From SIG455 sp045659025 (lineage in GTDB: Bacteria; Bacillota; Clostridia; UMGS1810): 28,489 nucleotides of DNA. A program made the translations under genes and the position numbers. The notes under the pieces were generated by a model. It did not search any database and was not told the origin of the DNA. It was given only the letters and a program-made list of their open reading frames with translations. Below, piece after piece: positions 1-8,600 of the stretch; position 1 is the stretch's first letter, and each line of letters starts with the position of its first letter. The stretch is taken from NCBI GenBank assembly GCA_045659025.1, contig JAZOWA010000028.1:1-28489 (forward strand), given 5' to 3'.

Positions 1-568
1 AGAATCTTTATCCGCCCTTGATAAAATGGGTGATAAGAGCGCAGAGAATATTCTTACTGCTTTGGAGGGTTCAAAATCCAACAGTATGGAGAAACTCCTT
101 TATGCATTGGGTATCCGCCATATAGGCGCAGGCGCATCCAAGCTCATTGCAAAGCATTTCGGCAATATGTATGGTCTTTTTGATGCCACATCCGAGGAAC
201 TTTCTGCCATAGGCGATATCGGTAAGATTATGGCAGATAGTGTGGTGGATTTCTTTGCAGAGCCACGTAACCGTGCCTTTATTGATAAGCTTGCCGAGGC
301 GGGTGTGAATATGGCATATATTGCTTCTTCCGCCACCGACAATCGCTTTGAGGGCAAGACCTTCGTACTCACAGGCACTTTAGAGCATTACGGCAGAAAA
401 GAGGCAGGGGAGATAATAGAGAATTTCGGTGGCAAGGTATCGGGAAGCGTGTCTAAAAACACCGACTTCGTGGTAGCGGGGGAGAGTGCAGGCAGTAAGC
501 TTGATAAAGCCAATGCCCTTGGCGTCACCGTGCTTACTGAAGCAGAATTTTTAGATATGATAAAATAA
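1..568 (+). CDS. ligA: NAD-dependent DNA ligase LigA, C-terminal part (5' end outside window)
   Basis: The reading frame is open from base 2 and ends with TAA at 566-568, so this is the C-terminal ~188 residues of a longer protein. The first half resembles the helix-hairpin-helix region of bacterial NAD-dependent ligases (a KSAENIL motif, then LLYALGIRHIGAGASKLIAKHF). The last ~75 residues are a BRCT domain, starting at GKTFVLTGTL, with the GG turn in NFGGKV and ending in EAEFLDMI. LigA seals nicks during replication and repair using NAD+. The nucleotidyltransferase and OB domains lie upstream of the window. An ATG at 26 is internal to the protein and not a start. The gene is followed at once by the gatCAB promoter. 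Confidence 0.95.
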   Translation, partial: ESLSALDKMGDKSAENILTALEGSKSNSMEKLLYALGIRHIGAGASKLIAKHFGNMYGLFDATSEELSAIGDIGKIMADSVVDFFAEPRNRAFIDKLAEAGVNMAYIASSATDNRFEGKTFVLTGTLEHYGRKEAGEIIENFGGKVSGSVSKNTDFVVAGESAGSKLDKANALGVTVLTEAEFLDMIK

Positions 569-597
569 TTGCAAAAACATCCAAGCTGGTGTATAAT
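569..597 (+). promoter_or_regulatory. Sigma-A-type promoter of the gatCAB-ftr-trxA operon
   Basis: A TTGCAA -35 box (569-574) and a consensus TATAAT -10 box (592-597) are separated by exactly 17 bases. They begin immediately after the ligA stop codon. Transcription would start near 604, giving a leader of about 20 bases with the AAAGGA ribosome binding site (611-616). This supports the gatC start at 625 over the in-frame ATG at 589, which would lie upstream of the transcript start. Assigned by consensus match only. Confidence 0.75.
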
Positions 598-624
598 AAA
601 AAGATACACGAAAGGAATGATACT

Positions 625-906
625 ATGAGCATTACCAGAGAAGAGCTTAAGCATATAGCATCCTTGTCAAGACTCAAACTCACCGACGAGGAACTTGATG
701 CATTGGGCATTGAGGCGGTTATAGAATTCGCCAAAGCCCTTTCCAATGTTGATATCGGGGAAGCATCCCCCACAAATCATATATCGGATATACACAATGT
801 TTTCCGTGAGGACGAGGTGAAACCCTCCTTTGACAGAGACGATATTTTAAGAAACGCTCCTGCCAAAGCGAGAGGTTGTGTGCTCGTTCCCAAGGTAGTA
901 GAGTAA
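625..906 (+). CDS. gatC: Asp/Glu-tRNA(Asn/Gln) amidotransferase subunit C
   Basis: A 93-residue protein starting MSITREELKHIASLSRLKL, the typical GatC N-terminus, and ending in a conserved RNAPAKARGCVLVPKVVE-like tail. GatC is the small subunit that wraps around GatA and GatB and stabilises the amidotransferase. This enzyme converts misacylated Glu-tRNA(Gln) or Asp-tRNA(Asn) to the correct amidated form. The start at 625 is preceded by AAAGGA at 611-616. An upstream in-frame ATG at 589 is rejected because it precedes the predicted transcription start and adds residues with no family counterpart. gatA follows 14 bases later. The order gatC-gatA-gatB is the usual one in Firmicutes. Confidence 0.95.
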   Translation: MSITREELKHIASLSRLKLTDEELDALGIEAVIEFAKALSNVDIGEASPTNHISDIHNVFREDEVKPSFDRDDILRNAPAKARGCVLVPKVVE

Positions 907-920
907 GGAGGAGAGACGAC

Positions 921-2381
921 ATGAAATTATACGAAAAGACTATTCACGAACTTTCCTCTATGCTCAAAGCGGGAGAAATCACAAGCGTAGAGCTTACCCA
1001 GTCTGTGCTTGACCGTATTGAAGAAGTAGACGGCAAATTGAACGGCTATATCACCGTTGACAGAGAGGGCGCACTCGCGCAGGCGGCAGAAGCAGATGCC
1101 AGACTTGCATCAGGCGAGGCCACTTCCGAGCTTTGCGGTATTCCCGTAGCCATTAAAGATAATATCTGCACCAAGGGGTTGACCACCACTTGTGCATCAA
1201 AGATGCTTGAAAAATTCGTTCCCCCTTATGATGCTTTTGTAGTTGAACGCATAAAGGCAGAGGGCGGAGTTATAATCGGCAAAACCAATATGGACGAGTT
1301 TGCAATGGGTGCATCCAATGAGACCTCATATTTCGGCGTTGCAAGAAATCCCTATAATACCGACAAAATCCCCGGCGGTTCTTCCGGTGGTAGCGGTGTG
1401 GTAGTGTCTGCTGATGAGGCAATTTGTGCCCTCGGTAGTGACACGGGCGGATCTATCCGTCAGCCCGCATCCTTCTGCTCAATCGTGGGTTTGAAGCCCA
1501 CTTACGGTCTTGTGTCCAGATACGGTCTTGTGGCTTTTGCTTCATCTCTGGATCAGATCGGCCCTATGACAAAGGATGTTACCGACTGTGCGATTATGCT
1601 CAATGCAATCGCAGGTCATGACGATAAGGATTCCACCTCCGCACCCGTGGAGATTCCCGATTACAGACAGGCCTTGGTTAAGGATGTTAAGGGCCTTAAA
1701 ATCGGTATCCCCACCGAGTATCTTGCAGAGGGCATCTCCGATGATGTTAAAGAGGCGGTACTCTCCGCTGCAAAGAAGTTTGAGGAGTTGGGTGCCAGCG
1801 TTGAATACTTCAACCTCCCCATGACAGACTATGCCGTAAGCGCTTACTATATCATATCCTCTGCCGAGGCAAGCTCCAACCTTGCCAGATTCGACGGTAT
1901 CAAATACGGCTACAGAGCAGAGAAGTTTGATGATTTGACCGACCTTTTCTCCGCATCTCGTTCCGAGGGCTTTGGCAGTGAGGTTAAGCGCCGTATTATG
2001 CTCGGTACTTATGTGCTTAGCTCAGGCTACTATGATGCATATTACAAGAAGGCACAGCAGGTACGCACGGTTATCAGAAAGGCCTTTGACGATGCCTTTG
2101 CAAAATATGATGTGATTCTTTCACCTACCACCACCGAGACAGCTTTTGATATCGGCGGTAAGGTGAAGGATTCCGTAAGTATGTATCTTAATGATATCTA
2201 CACCGTGTCGGTCAATATTGCAGGTCTTCCTGCTATGGTTGTTCCCGCGGGCTTTGATAAGGATAATATGCCTATCGGCATCCAGCTTATCGGTAAGCAC
2301 TTTGACGAGAGCACCCTTATCCGCACAGCATACACATTCGAGCAGAGCACGGATTTTTCCAAAGTCCGTCCTGAAATTTAA
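921..2381 (+). CDS. gatA: Asp/Glu-tRNA(Asn/Gln) amidotransferase subunit A (amidase)
   Basis: A 486-residue amidase-signature enzyme. It hydrolyses glutamine to release the ammonia used by GatB to amidate misacylated tRNA. The Ser-cisSer-Lys triad is visible as Lys79 (in PVAIKDN), Ser154 (in PGGSSGGSG) and Ser178 (in SDTGGSIRQP), the same numbering as in the well-studied staphylococcal GatA. The start at 921 is preceded by AAGGAGGAG at 906-914, and translation from it gives the family's usual length. Longer in-frame starts near 876 overlap gatC and are not needed. gatB follows 14 bases downstream, again with a strong AAGGAGGG site. All three subunits are intact and no frameshift is seen. Confidence 0.97.
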   Translation: MKLYEKTIHELSSMLKAGEITSVELTQSVLDRIEEVDGKLNGYITVDREGALAQAAEADARLASGEATSELCGIPVAIKDNICTKGLTTTCASKMLEKFVPPYDAFVVERIKAEGGVIIGKTNMDEFAMGASNETSYFGVARNPYNTDKIPGGSSGGSGVVVSADEAICALGSDTGGSIRQPASFCSIVGLKPTYGLVSRYGLVAFASSLDQIGPMTKDVTDCAIMLNAIAGHDDKDSTSAPVEIPDYRQALVKDVKGLKIGIPTEYLAEGISDDVKEAVLSAAKKFEELGASVEYFNLPMTDYAVSAYYIISSAEASSNLARFDGIKYGYRAEKFDDLTDLFSASRSEGFGSEVKRRIMLGTYVLSSGYYDAYYKKAQQVRTVIRKAFDDAFAKYDVILSPTTTETAFDIGGKVKDSVSMYLNDIYTVSVNIAGLPAMVVPAGFDKDNMPIGIQLIGKHFDESTLIRTAYTFEQSTDFSKVRPEI

Positions 2382-2395
2382 AGGAGGGTATAGAT

Positions 2396-3838
2396 ATGAA
2401 TTACGAATCCGTCATTGGTTTGGAAGTTCACGCAGAGCTTTCCACCAACACCAAGATATACTGCTCCTGTAAAAACGAGTTCGGTCTTGATGTGAATACC
2501 GCTTGTTGTCCCGTTTGTATGGGTATGCCGGGTTCCCTTCCCGTGCTCAATAAAAAGGTTGTGGAATACGCTATCAAGGCAGGCCTTGCCCTTAATTGTG
2601 ACATCACAAGAGCAAGCAAGCAGGATAGAAAGAATTATTTCTACCCCGACCTTCCCAAAGCGTATCAGATTTCCCAGTTTGACCTGCCCCTTTGCACCAA
2701 CGGCTATCTTGAGATAGAGGTTGGCGGTGAGAAGAAAAAGATCGGTATCACCCGCATCCATATAGAAGAAGATGCAGGTAAGCTCATCCACTCCGTAATG
2801 GGAGATGAGTCCTACGTGGATTTCAACCGTTGCGGTGTACCCCTTATTGAGATTGTATCCGAGCCCGACCTTCGTAGTGCGGAGGAGGCAAAGGTTTATC
2901 TTGAGACTCTCAAATCCGTTTTGCAGTACATAGAAGTTTCCGACTGTAAGATGGAGGAGGGCTCACTTCGTTGCGATATCAACGTATCACTCCGCCCCGT
3001 GGGCAGTGATAAATTCGGCACCCGCTCCGAGATGAAGAATGTATCCACCTTCAGCGGTACCGAGAGAGCTATTGAATACGAAATCGGCAGACAGACCGAG
3101 ATTCTTTCAAATGGCGGAGTTATCGAGCAGGAGACTCGCCGTTGGGATGATGCCAAGGGTGAGAACGTGCTTCTTCGCAGCAAAGAAGAGGCCCACGATT
3201 ACCGTTATTTCCCCGAACCTGACCTTGTGCCTATGATTATAAGCGAGGAATGGATTGAGGAGATCAGATCCACCATCCCCGAGATGCCTGATGTAAAGAA
3301 GGCAAGATATATGGGTGATCTTGGCCTCGGCGACTACGAGGCAGGTATAATAGTAGGCAACAAGAGTATGGCAAGATTCTTTGATTCCTGTATTGCTCTT
3401 GGCGGAGATGCCAAGCAGACTGCCAACTGGCTCCAGGGCGATATTATGAAATATGTAAAGGATAACGATATATCCTTTGACGATTTGCCCTTCACACCTG
3501 AAAGTCTCAACTCCCTCGGCAAGATGACCACCGACGGCACTATCAGTATCACCGCCGCCAAGAAGGTACTCTCCCGTATGTTTGAGTCAAGCGACTCACC
3601 GTCCAAGATAGTTGATGAGCTTGGCCTCGCACAGATAAGTGATACAAGCGCTATTGAAGCAATGGTAAATAGCGTATTGGATGCTAATCCCCAGTCCTTT
3701 GAGGATTATAAGAACGGCAAGACCCGTGCCCTCGGCTTCCTTGTGGGTATGGTTATGAAAGAATCAAAGGGCAAGGGCAACCCCCAGATAATCAACAAAA
3801 TGATTTTAGACCGTCTGGAAGCGTATAAAAACAGTTAA
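2396..3838 (+). CDS. gatB: Asp/Glu-tRNA(Asn/Gln) amidotransferase subunit B
   Basis: A 480-residue GatB. It binds the misacylated tRNA, activates its acyl group as a phosphate ester and amidates it with ammonia from GatA. The N-terminus YESVIGLEVHAEL is diagnostic. A cysteine cluster (Cys23, Cys25, Cys37, Cys38, Cys41) forms the family's zinc-binding segment, and the DRKNYFYPDLPKAYQISQ segment belongs to the kinase-like cradle. The last ~150 residues are the helical plus YqeY-like tail domain that contacts the tRNA. The start is set by AAGGAGGG at 2380-2387. The gene is full length. An FTR-like gene begins only 18 bases after the stop, so gatCAB and the redox pair probably share a transcript. 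Confidence 0.97.
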   Translation: MNYESVIGLEVHAELSTNTKIYCSCKNEFGLDVNTACCPVCMGMPGSLPVLNKKVVEYAIKAGLALNCDITRASKQDRKNYFYPDLPKAYQISQFDLPLCTNGYLEIEVGGEKKKIGITRIHIEEDAGKLIHSVMGDESYVDFNRCGVPLIEIVSEPDLRSAEEAKVYLETLKSVLQYIEVSDCKMEEGSLRCDINVSLRPVGSDKFGTRSEMKNVSTFSGTERAIEYEIGRQTEILSNGGVIEQETRRWDDAKGENVLLRSKEEAHDYRYFPEPDLVPMIISEEWIEEIRSTIPEMPDVKKARYMGDLGLGDYEAGIIVGNKSMARFFDSCIALGGDAKQTANWLQGDIMKYVKDNDISFDDLPFTPESLNSLGKMTTDGTISITAAKKVLSRMFESSDSPSKIVDELGLAQISDTSAIEAMVNSVLDANPQSFEDYKNGKTRALGFLVGMVMKESKGKGNPQIINKMILDRLEAYKNS

Positions 3839-3856
3839 TACAGAGAGGATACGGAT

Positions 3857-4057
3857 ATGGGTGTCATATTGAATCCTGATGAAAAAATAGTTAAAATCAT
3901 CAAAGAAGGTCTTGAGAAGAAGGGCGGTTACTGCCCCTGCAGAACTGCCACCACAGAGGAATTCAAATGCATCTGCAAGGAATTCCGTGAGCAGATAGCA
4001 GACCCTGATTTTGAGGGATTCTGCCATTGTATGCTTTATTATAAGACCAAAGATTGA
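3857..4057 (+). CDS. Small ferredoxin:thioredoxin reductase catalytic-chain-like protein
   Basis: A 66-residue protein with three paired-cysteine motifs: Cys26-Pro-Cys28, Cys38-Ile-Cys40 and Cys56-His-Cys58. This set of CxC pairs ending in CHC is the hallmark of the catalytic beta chain of ferredoxin:thioredoxin reductase, which uses a [4Fe-4S] cluster and a redox disulfide to reduce thioredoxin. Compared with the chloroplast/cyanobacterial arrangement CPC-x16-CPC-x8-CHC, this protein is CPC-x9-CxC-x15-CHC. The distance between the outer pairs is the same (27 residues), but the middle pair is displaced by 7. It is also shorter than the plant chain, and no variable alpha subunit is visible nearby. 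A thioredoxin gene starts 12 bases downstream, which strongly supports a thiol-redox role. Similar short FTR-like proteins occur in anaerobes; activity is inferred. Confidence 0.8.
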   Translation: MGVILNPDEKIVKIIKEGLEKKGGYCPCRTATTEEFKCICKEFREQIADPDFEGFCHCMLYYKTKD

Positions 4058-4069
4058 GGAGGTGCCGTT

Positions 4070-4381
4070 ATGGCAGAGGTTATACTTACAAAAGACAATT
4101 TTGATAAAGAGGTTTTAGAGAGTCCTGTTCCTGTGTTGGTAGATTTCTGGGCCCCCTGGTGCGGTCCCTGCCAGATGCTTGCTCCTACACTCGAGGAGAT
4201 TGCCACAGAGTATGAGGGCAAAATCAAAGTAGGTAAAATCAATGTGGATGAAGAGAGAGACCTCGCCATAAGCTTCGGTATTGAGAGTATTCCTACCCTT
4301 ATGGTTTTCAAAAACGGGGAGCTTACCCACACCAACACAGGATATTGCTACAAGGCAGATATCCTTAATATGCTGGAATAA
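4070..4381 (+). CDS. trxA: Thioredoxin
   Basis: A 103-residue thioredoxin with the classical active site Trp30-Cys31-Gly-Pro-Cys34 and the cis-proline Pro75 in the ESIPTLMVF strand. It reduces disulfides in cytoplasmic proteins. The ribosome binding site GAGGAGGTG overlaps the stop of the preceding FTR-like gene, so the two are translated together. The pairing suggests that this thioredoxin is reduced by ferredoxin through the FTR-like protein, instead of or beside an NADPH-dependent thioredoxin reductase. That is inference from context. A strong terminator follows 35 bases after the stop. Confidence 0.95.
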   Translation: MAEVILTKDNFDKEVLESPVPVLVDFWAPWCGPCQMLAPTLEEIATEYEGKIKVGKINVDEERDLAISFGIESIPTLMVFKNGELTHTNTGYCYKADILNMLE

Positions 4382-4416
4382 AATATCCGTAAAACGCAGA
4401 GATTATCACCAAGATC

Positions 4417-4448
4417 AAGGACTGTATCGAGAGATACGGTCCTTTTTT
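4417..4448 (+). terminator. Intrinsic terminator after trxA
   Basis: A 12-bp stem (4417-4428 with 4433-4444, one G-T pair) closes a GAGA tetraloop and runs into a T tract at 4443-4448. It ends the gatCAB-ftr-trxA transcript and separates it from the ychF promoter. Confidence 0.9.
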
Positions 4449-4476
4449 ATTTTTCCTCATTTATGGCAAAAAGTCC

Positions 4477-4505
4477 TTGCATACCGAGGGCGGATGATGT
4501 ATAAT
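4477..4505 (+). promoter_or_regulatory. Sigma-A-type promoter of ychF-purL
   Basis: TTGCAT (4477-4482) and consensus TATAAT (4500-4505) are spaced by 17 bases, just downstream of the trxA terminator. The leader to the ychF start is about 50 bases and contains a GAAGGGAAT ribosome binding site (4545-4553). Consensus-based call. Confidence 0.75.
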
Positions 4506-4561
4506 TATCGTGAGAGATTTTTTGCTTTAAGTACAAGACATTTCGAAGGGAATGAATAAAT

Positions 4562-5659
4562 ATGAAATTAGGTATAGTGGGATTGCCCAACGTAGGCAAG
4601 AGTACACTTTTTAATGCCATAACCCAGGCGGGAGCAGAGTCTGCCAACTATCCGTTCTGTACGATAGAGCCCAACGTGGGTGTCGTGTCCGTACCCGATG
4701 AGAGACTGGACAAGTTGGCAGAGATGTACGATCCCGATAAGGTTACCCCCGCAATCATTGAGTTTGTAGATATTGCAGGCCTTGTAAAGGGCGCCAGCAA
4801 GGGCGAAGGATTGGGCAATAAGTTCCTGTCCCATATCCGTGAGGTTGATGCTATCGTTCACGTGGTAAGATGCTTTGAGGATTCCAACATCGTTCACGTT
4901 GACGGCTCAATCGGTCCAAAGCGTGATATTGAGACAATTAACTTTGAACTTATCTTTGCAGATATTGAGCTTATTGACAAGAGAATTGAGAAGACATCCA
5001 AACTGTTAAAGACAGGCGAACGCAAGTATAAAGACGAGATGGCAACGTTAGAGAAGATCAAGACCAATCTTGAAAACGGCATCACTGCCCGTGCCATTGA
5101 CTTTGCCGAGGAGGAGAAACCCTTCCTTAAGGAACTCGCCCTTCTTACCATTAAGCCGATTATTTATGCGGCGAATGTATCCGAGGATGAGTTTGCCAAC
5201 GGCATAGAGAATAACGCCATGGTCAAAGAGGTAGATGAGATAGCGGCAAAGGAAAATGCCGAGGTGCTTCCTATATCCGCAAGGATAGAAGAAGAGGTTT
5301 CCCAGCTTGACGAGGAAGAGAAGATAATGTTCCTGCAAGAGCTCGGCATAGAGGAGTCGGGACTTGACCGACTGGTTAAGAAAAGCTATAGCTTGCTCGG
5401 CCTTATAAGCTATCTCACCGCAGGCAAACCCGAGGTAAGAGCGTGGACGATTACCAAAGGTACCAAAGCCCCTCAGGCGGCAGGCAAGATTCACACCGAC
5501 TTTGAGAAGGGCTTTATAAGAGCCGAGGTTGTTGCATATAACGACCTTATGGAGTGTGGCACATATGCTGCTGCAAGGGATAAAGGTCTTGTACGACTTG
5601 AAGGTAAAGAATACGTTATGAATGACGGCGATATAGTACTTTTCAGATTTAATGTATGA
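4562..5659 (+). CDS. ychF: YchF/OLA1-family ATPase
   Basis: A 365-residue Obg-like P-loop NTPase, the normal family length. The Walker A motif is GLPNVGKS (7-14), the G3 motif is DIAGLVKG (70-77), and the G4 position is N205-V-S-E208. NxxE in place of NKxD is what gives YchF proteins ATP preference over GTP. A coiled-coil insertion lies in the middle, and the C-terminal ~85 residues form a TGS domain. YchF associates with ribosomes and has been linked to oxidative-stress responses in bacteria. The start MKLGIVGLPNVGKST is conserved. purL begins 15 bases after the stop, which puts these unrelated genes on one transcript. Confidence 0.96.
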   Translation: MKLGIVGLPNVGKSTLFNAITQAGAESANYPFCTIEPNVGVVSVPDERLDKLAEMYDPDKVTPAIIEFVDIAGLVKGASKGEGLGNKFLSHIREVDAIVHVVRCFEDSNIVHVDGSIGPKRDIETINFELIFADIELIDKRIEKTSKLLKTGERKYKDEMATLEKIKTNLENGITARAIDFAEEEKPFLKELALLTIKPIIYAANVSEDEFANGIENNAMVKEVDEIAAKENAEVLPISARIEEEVSQLDEEEKIMFLQELGIEESGLDRLVKKSYSLLGLISYLTAGKPEVRAWTITKGTKAPQAAGKIHTDFEKGFIRAEVVAYNDLMECGTYAAARDKGLVRLEGKEYVMNDGDIVLFRFNV

Positions 5660-5674
5660 CGGAGGGTTGACACA

Positions 5675-8600
5675 ATGATAAGACGAATTTATGTTGAGAA
5701 GAAAAAGGGCTTCGATGTAGAGGCACAGTCAATCAAGAATGATTTGGTAAATAACCTTTTGATCAGCGGTATTGACGATATCCGCGTGATTAACAGATAC
5801 GACAGCGAGGGTCTTTCCGACGAGGAATACACCAAGGCAAAGACCACGGTTTTCTCCGAACCCCCCGTAGATATCTGCTATGACGAAGAGATGGAATTCC
5901 CTGCAAATACCAAGGTGTTTGCTATGGGCCTTTTGGATGGTCAGTTTGACCAGAGAGCAGATTCCTGTATGCAGTGTATAGAGATCCTCACCGGCGGACA
6001 TCGTCCCGAGGTTAAGGTGGCAAAGCTTATCGCAATCAGCGGTAGCGTGTCAGATGCAGACGTTGACCGTATCAAGAAATACCTCATCAACCCCGTTGAG
6101 AGCCACGAGGTATCTTTGGATAAACCCAAGGATTTCTCCACCAATATCGAACTCCCCCAGACAGTTGCTACCATCGAGGGCTTCATAGATTTCAATGCAG
6201 AAGAGCTCAAGTCCTTCTTTGCCGAGACAGGCTTTGCTATGGGACTTGACGATTTGACACTCTGTCAGGAATATTTCAAGAATACAGAGAAACGTAACCC
6301 CACTATCACCGAGCTCAAGATGATAGATACATATTGGTCTGACCATTGCCGTCACACCACCTTCTCCACCCGCCTTGAGAACGTTAAGTTTGCCGAGGGT
6401 GCAGAGTTTATTGAGAAGACTTATGGCGATTATATTGCAGTCCGTGCAAAGCTCAACCGCACCAAGGATATCTGCCTTATGGATATCGCAACCATCGCGG
6501 TTAAGGAATTAAAGAGCAGGGGCATGCTTAAAAATATTGACGAGTCCGAGGAAATCAATGCTTGCAGTATCAGGATAGATGTTGATATTGATGGCAATGT
6601 TGAGCCCTGGCTCCTTATGTTCAAGAACGAGACCCACAACCACCCCACAGAGATTGAACCCTTCGGCGGTGCGGCAACCTGTCTTGGTGGTGCTATACGA
6701 GATCCCCTTTCAGGCAGATCCTATGTATATTCCGCTATGCGTGTAACAGGTAGCGGTGATGTAAGACAGAGCGTAGCAGATACCATGGCAAACAAACTGC
6801 CCCAGCGTAAGATTTCTCAGGGCGCAGCCGCAGGTTATAGCTCCTATGGTAACCAGATAGGTCTTGCTACCGGTAAGGTACACGAGATTTATCACCCCGG
6901 CTACGTGGCAAAACGTATGGAGATCGGTGCTGTTGTAGGCGCTGCTCCCATGGAGAATGTTCGCAGAGAACGTCCCGAAAAGGGCGATGTTATAGTTCTT
7001 TTGGGTGGTAGAACAGGCCGTGATGGTATCGGCGGTGCTACCGGCTCTTCCAAGTCCCACACCGACACATCTCTCAGCAGTTGCGGTGCAGAGGTACAGA
7101 AGGGTAATGCTCCCAGTGAACGTAAGATTCAGCGTCTTTTCAGAAACAAAGACGTTACCACCCTCATCAAGAGATGTAATGACTTCGGTGCAGGCGGTGT
7201 ATCCGTTGCTATAGGTGAGCTTGCAGACGGTCTTATCATCAATCTTGATAAAGTACCCAAGAAGTACGAGGGCCTTGACGGCACAGAGATTGCCATCTCC
7301 GAATCTCAGGAGAGAATGGCTTGTGTGGTAGCCGCATCTGATGCAGATAAGTTTATCGCTTATGCAAACAGCGAGAATTTAGAGGCAACCGTTGTTGCAG
7401 AGGTTACAGACGATATGCGTCTTGTAATGAACTGGAACGGCGCCACAATCGTAGATATCAGCAGAGAATTTTTGAATACCAACGGTGCTACAAAATCAAT
7501 CAATGTAGAGGTTGAAGCACCCAAGGGTATCGGATATTTCACCCCCTCCACCCGCAAGGGCGTTCTTGGCCTTAAGGAAATCCTCACCGATCTCAACGGT
7601 GCAGGCCAGAAGGGTCTTGTTGAGCGCTTTGACTCCACTATCGGTGCATACACAGTGCTTATGCCCTTCGGTGGTGAGAAACAGCTCACCGAACCCGATG
7701 CAATGGTTTCCAAGCTCCCCGTCCTCGGCGGTGAGACTACCACTTGCTCCGTGATGTCCTATGGTTATGATCCCTACCTCTCCGAATGGAGCCCCTATCA
7801 CGGCGCTGCATACGCGGTAGTTGATTCAGTATCAAAGCTTGTTTCCACAGGCGGTGACTACAAGACATCATACCTCACATTCCAGGAATACTTTGAGCGT
7901 CTTGATGCAGATTCCAAGAGATGGGGCAAACCCTTCTCCGCTCTCCTCGGTGCCTTTGATGCTCAGGAGAAACTCGGTCTCGGCGCTATCGGTGGTAAGG
8001 ACTCAATGTCAGGTACATTCAATGACATCAGCGTTCCTCCCACATTGGTTTCCTTTGCAATCACCCCTGCAAACACAAACAACATCATCTCCCCCGAGTT
8101 CAAGAAGGTGGCATCTGATGTAGTGTTCGTTGATTTTGCAAAGGACGCAAATAACATTCCCGACTATGATAACCTCAAGAAGGTTTATGACACAGTATCT
8201 TCCCTTATCACAGAGGGCAAGGTGATTGCCGCCAAGGTATGTGGCAGATTCGGTGCTGCAGAGGCGGTAGCCAATATGTGCTTCGGTAATGGTGTCGGCT
8301 TTGAGTTCACTGATGAGAAGGGCATATTCGATCCTTCCAACGGTGCATTCGTTCTTCAGCTTGCCGAGGGTGTGTGCCCCTGCGTGCTGGGTGATGTAAT
8401 GAGCAAAGTAATAGGCAAGACCACGCCTTGTGATGCATATATTAAATTTAGTGATGGCAAGATCTCTGTTGACGAAGCCGTAGAGCTCTGGGGCAGTGTA
8501 CTTGAAAACATATTCCCCACCAAAGCAGGGGACGATACTGCCAAGGTTGAGACTATCTCATCCACCGGCTTTACCACCGCAATCTACGGTAAAGAGAAAT

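Noticed and set aside
589..624. Longer gatC starting at ATG 589
   Set aside because: This ATG precedes the predicted transcription start (TATAAT at 592-597) and adds residues not found in GatC proteins.
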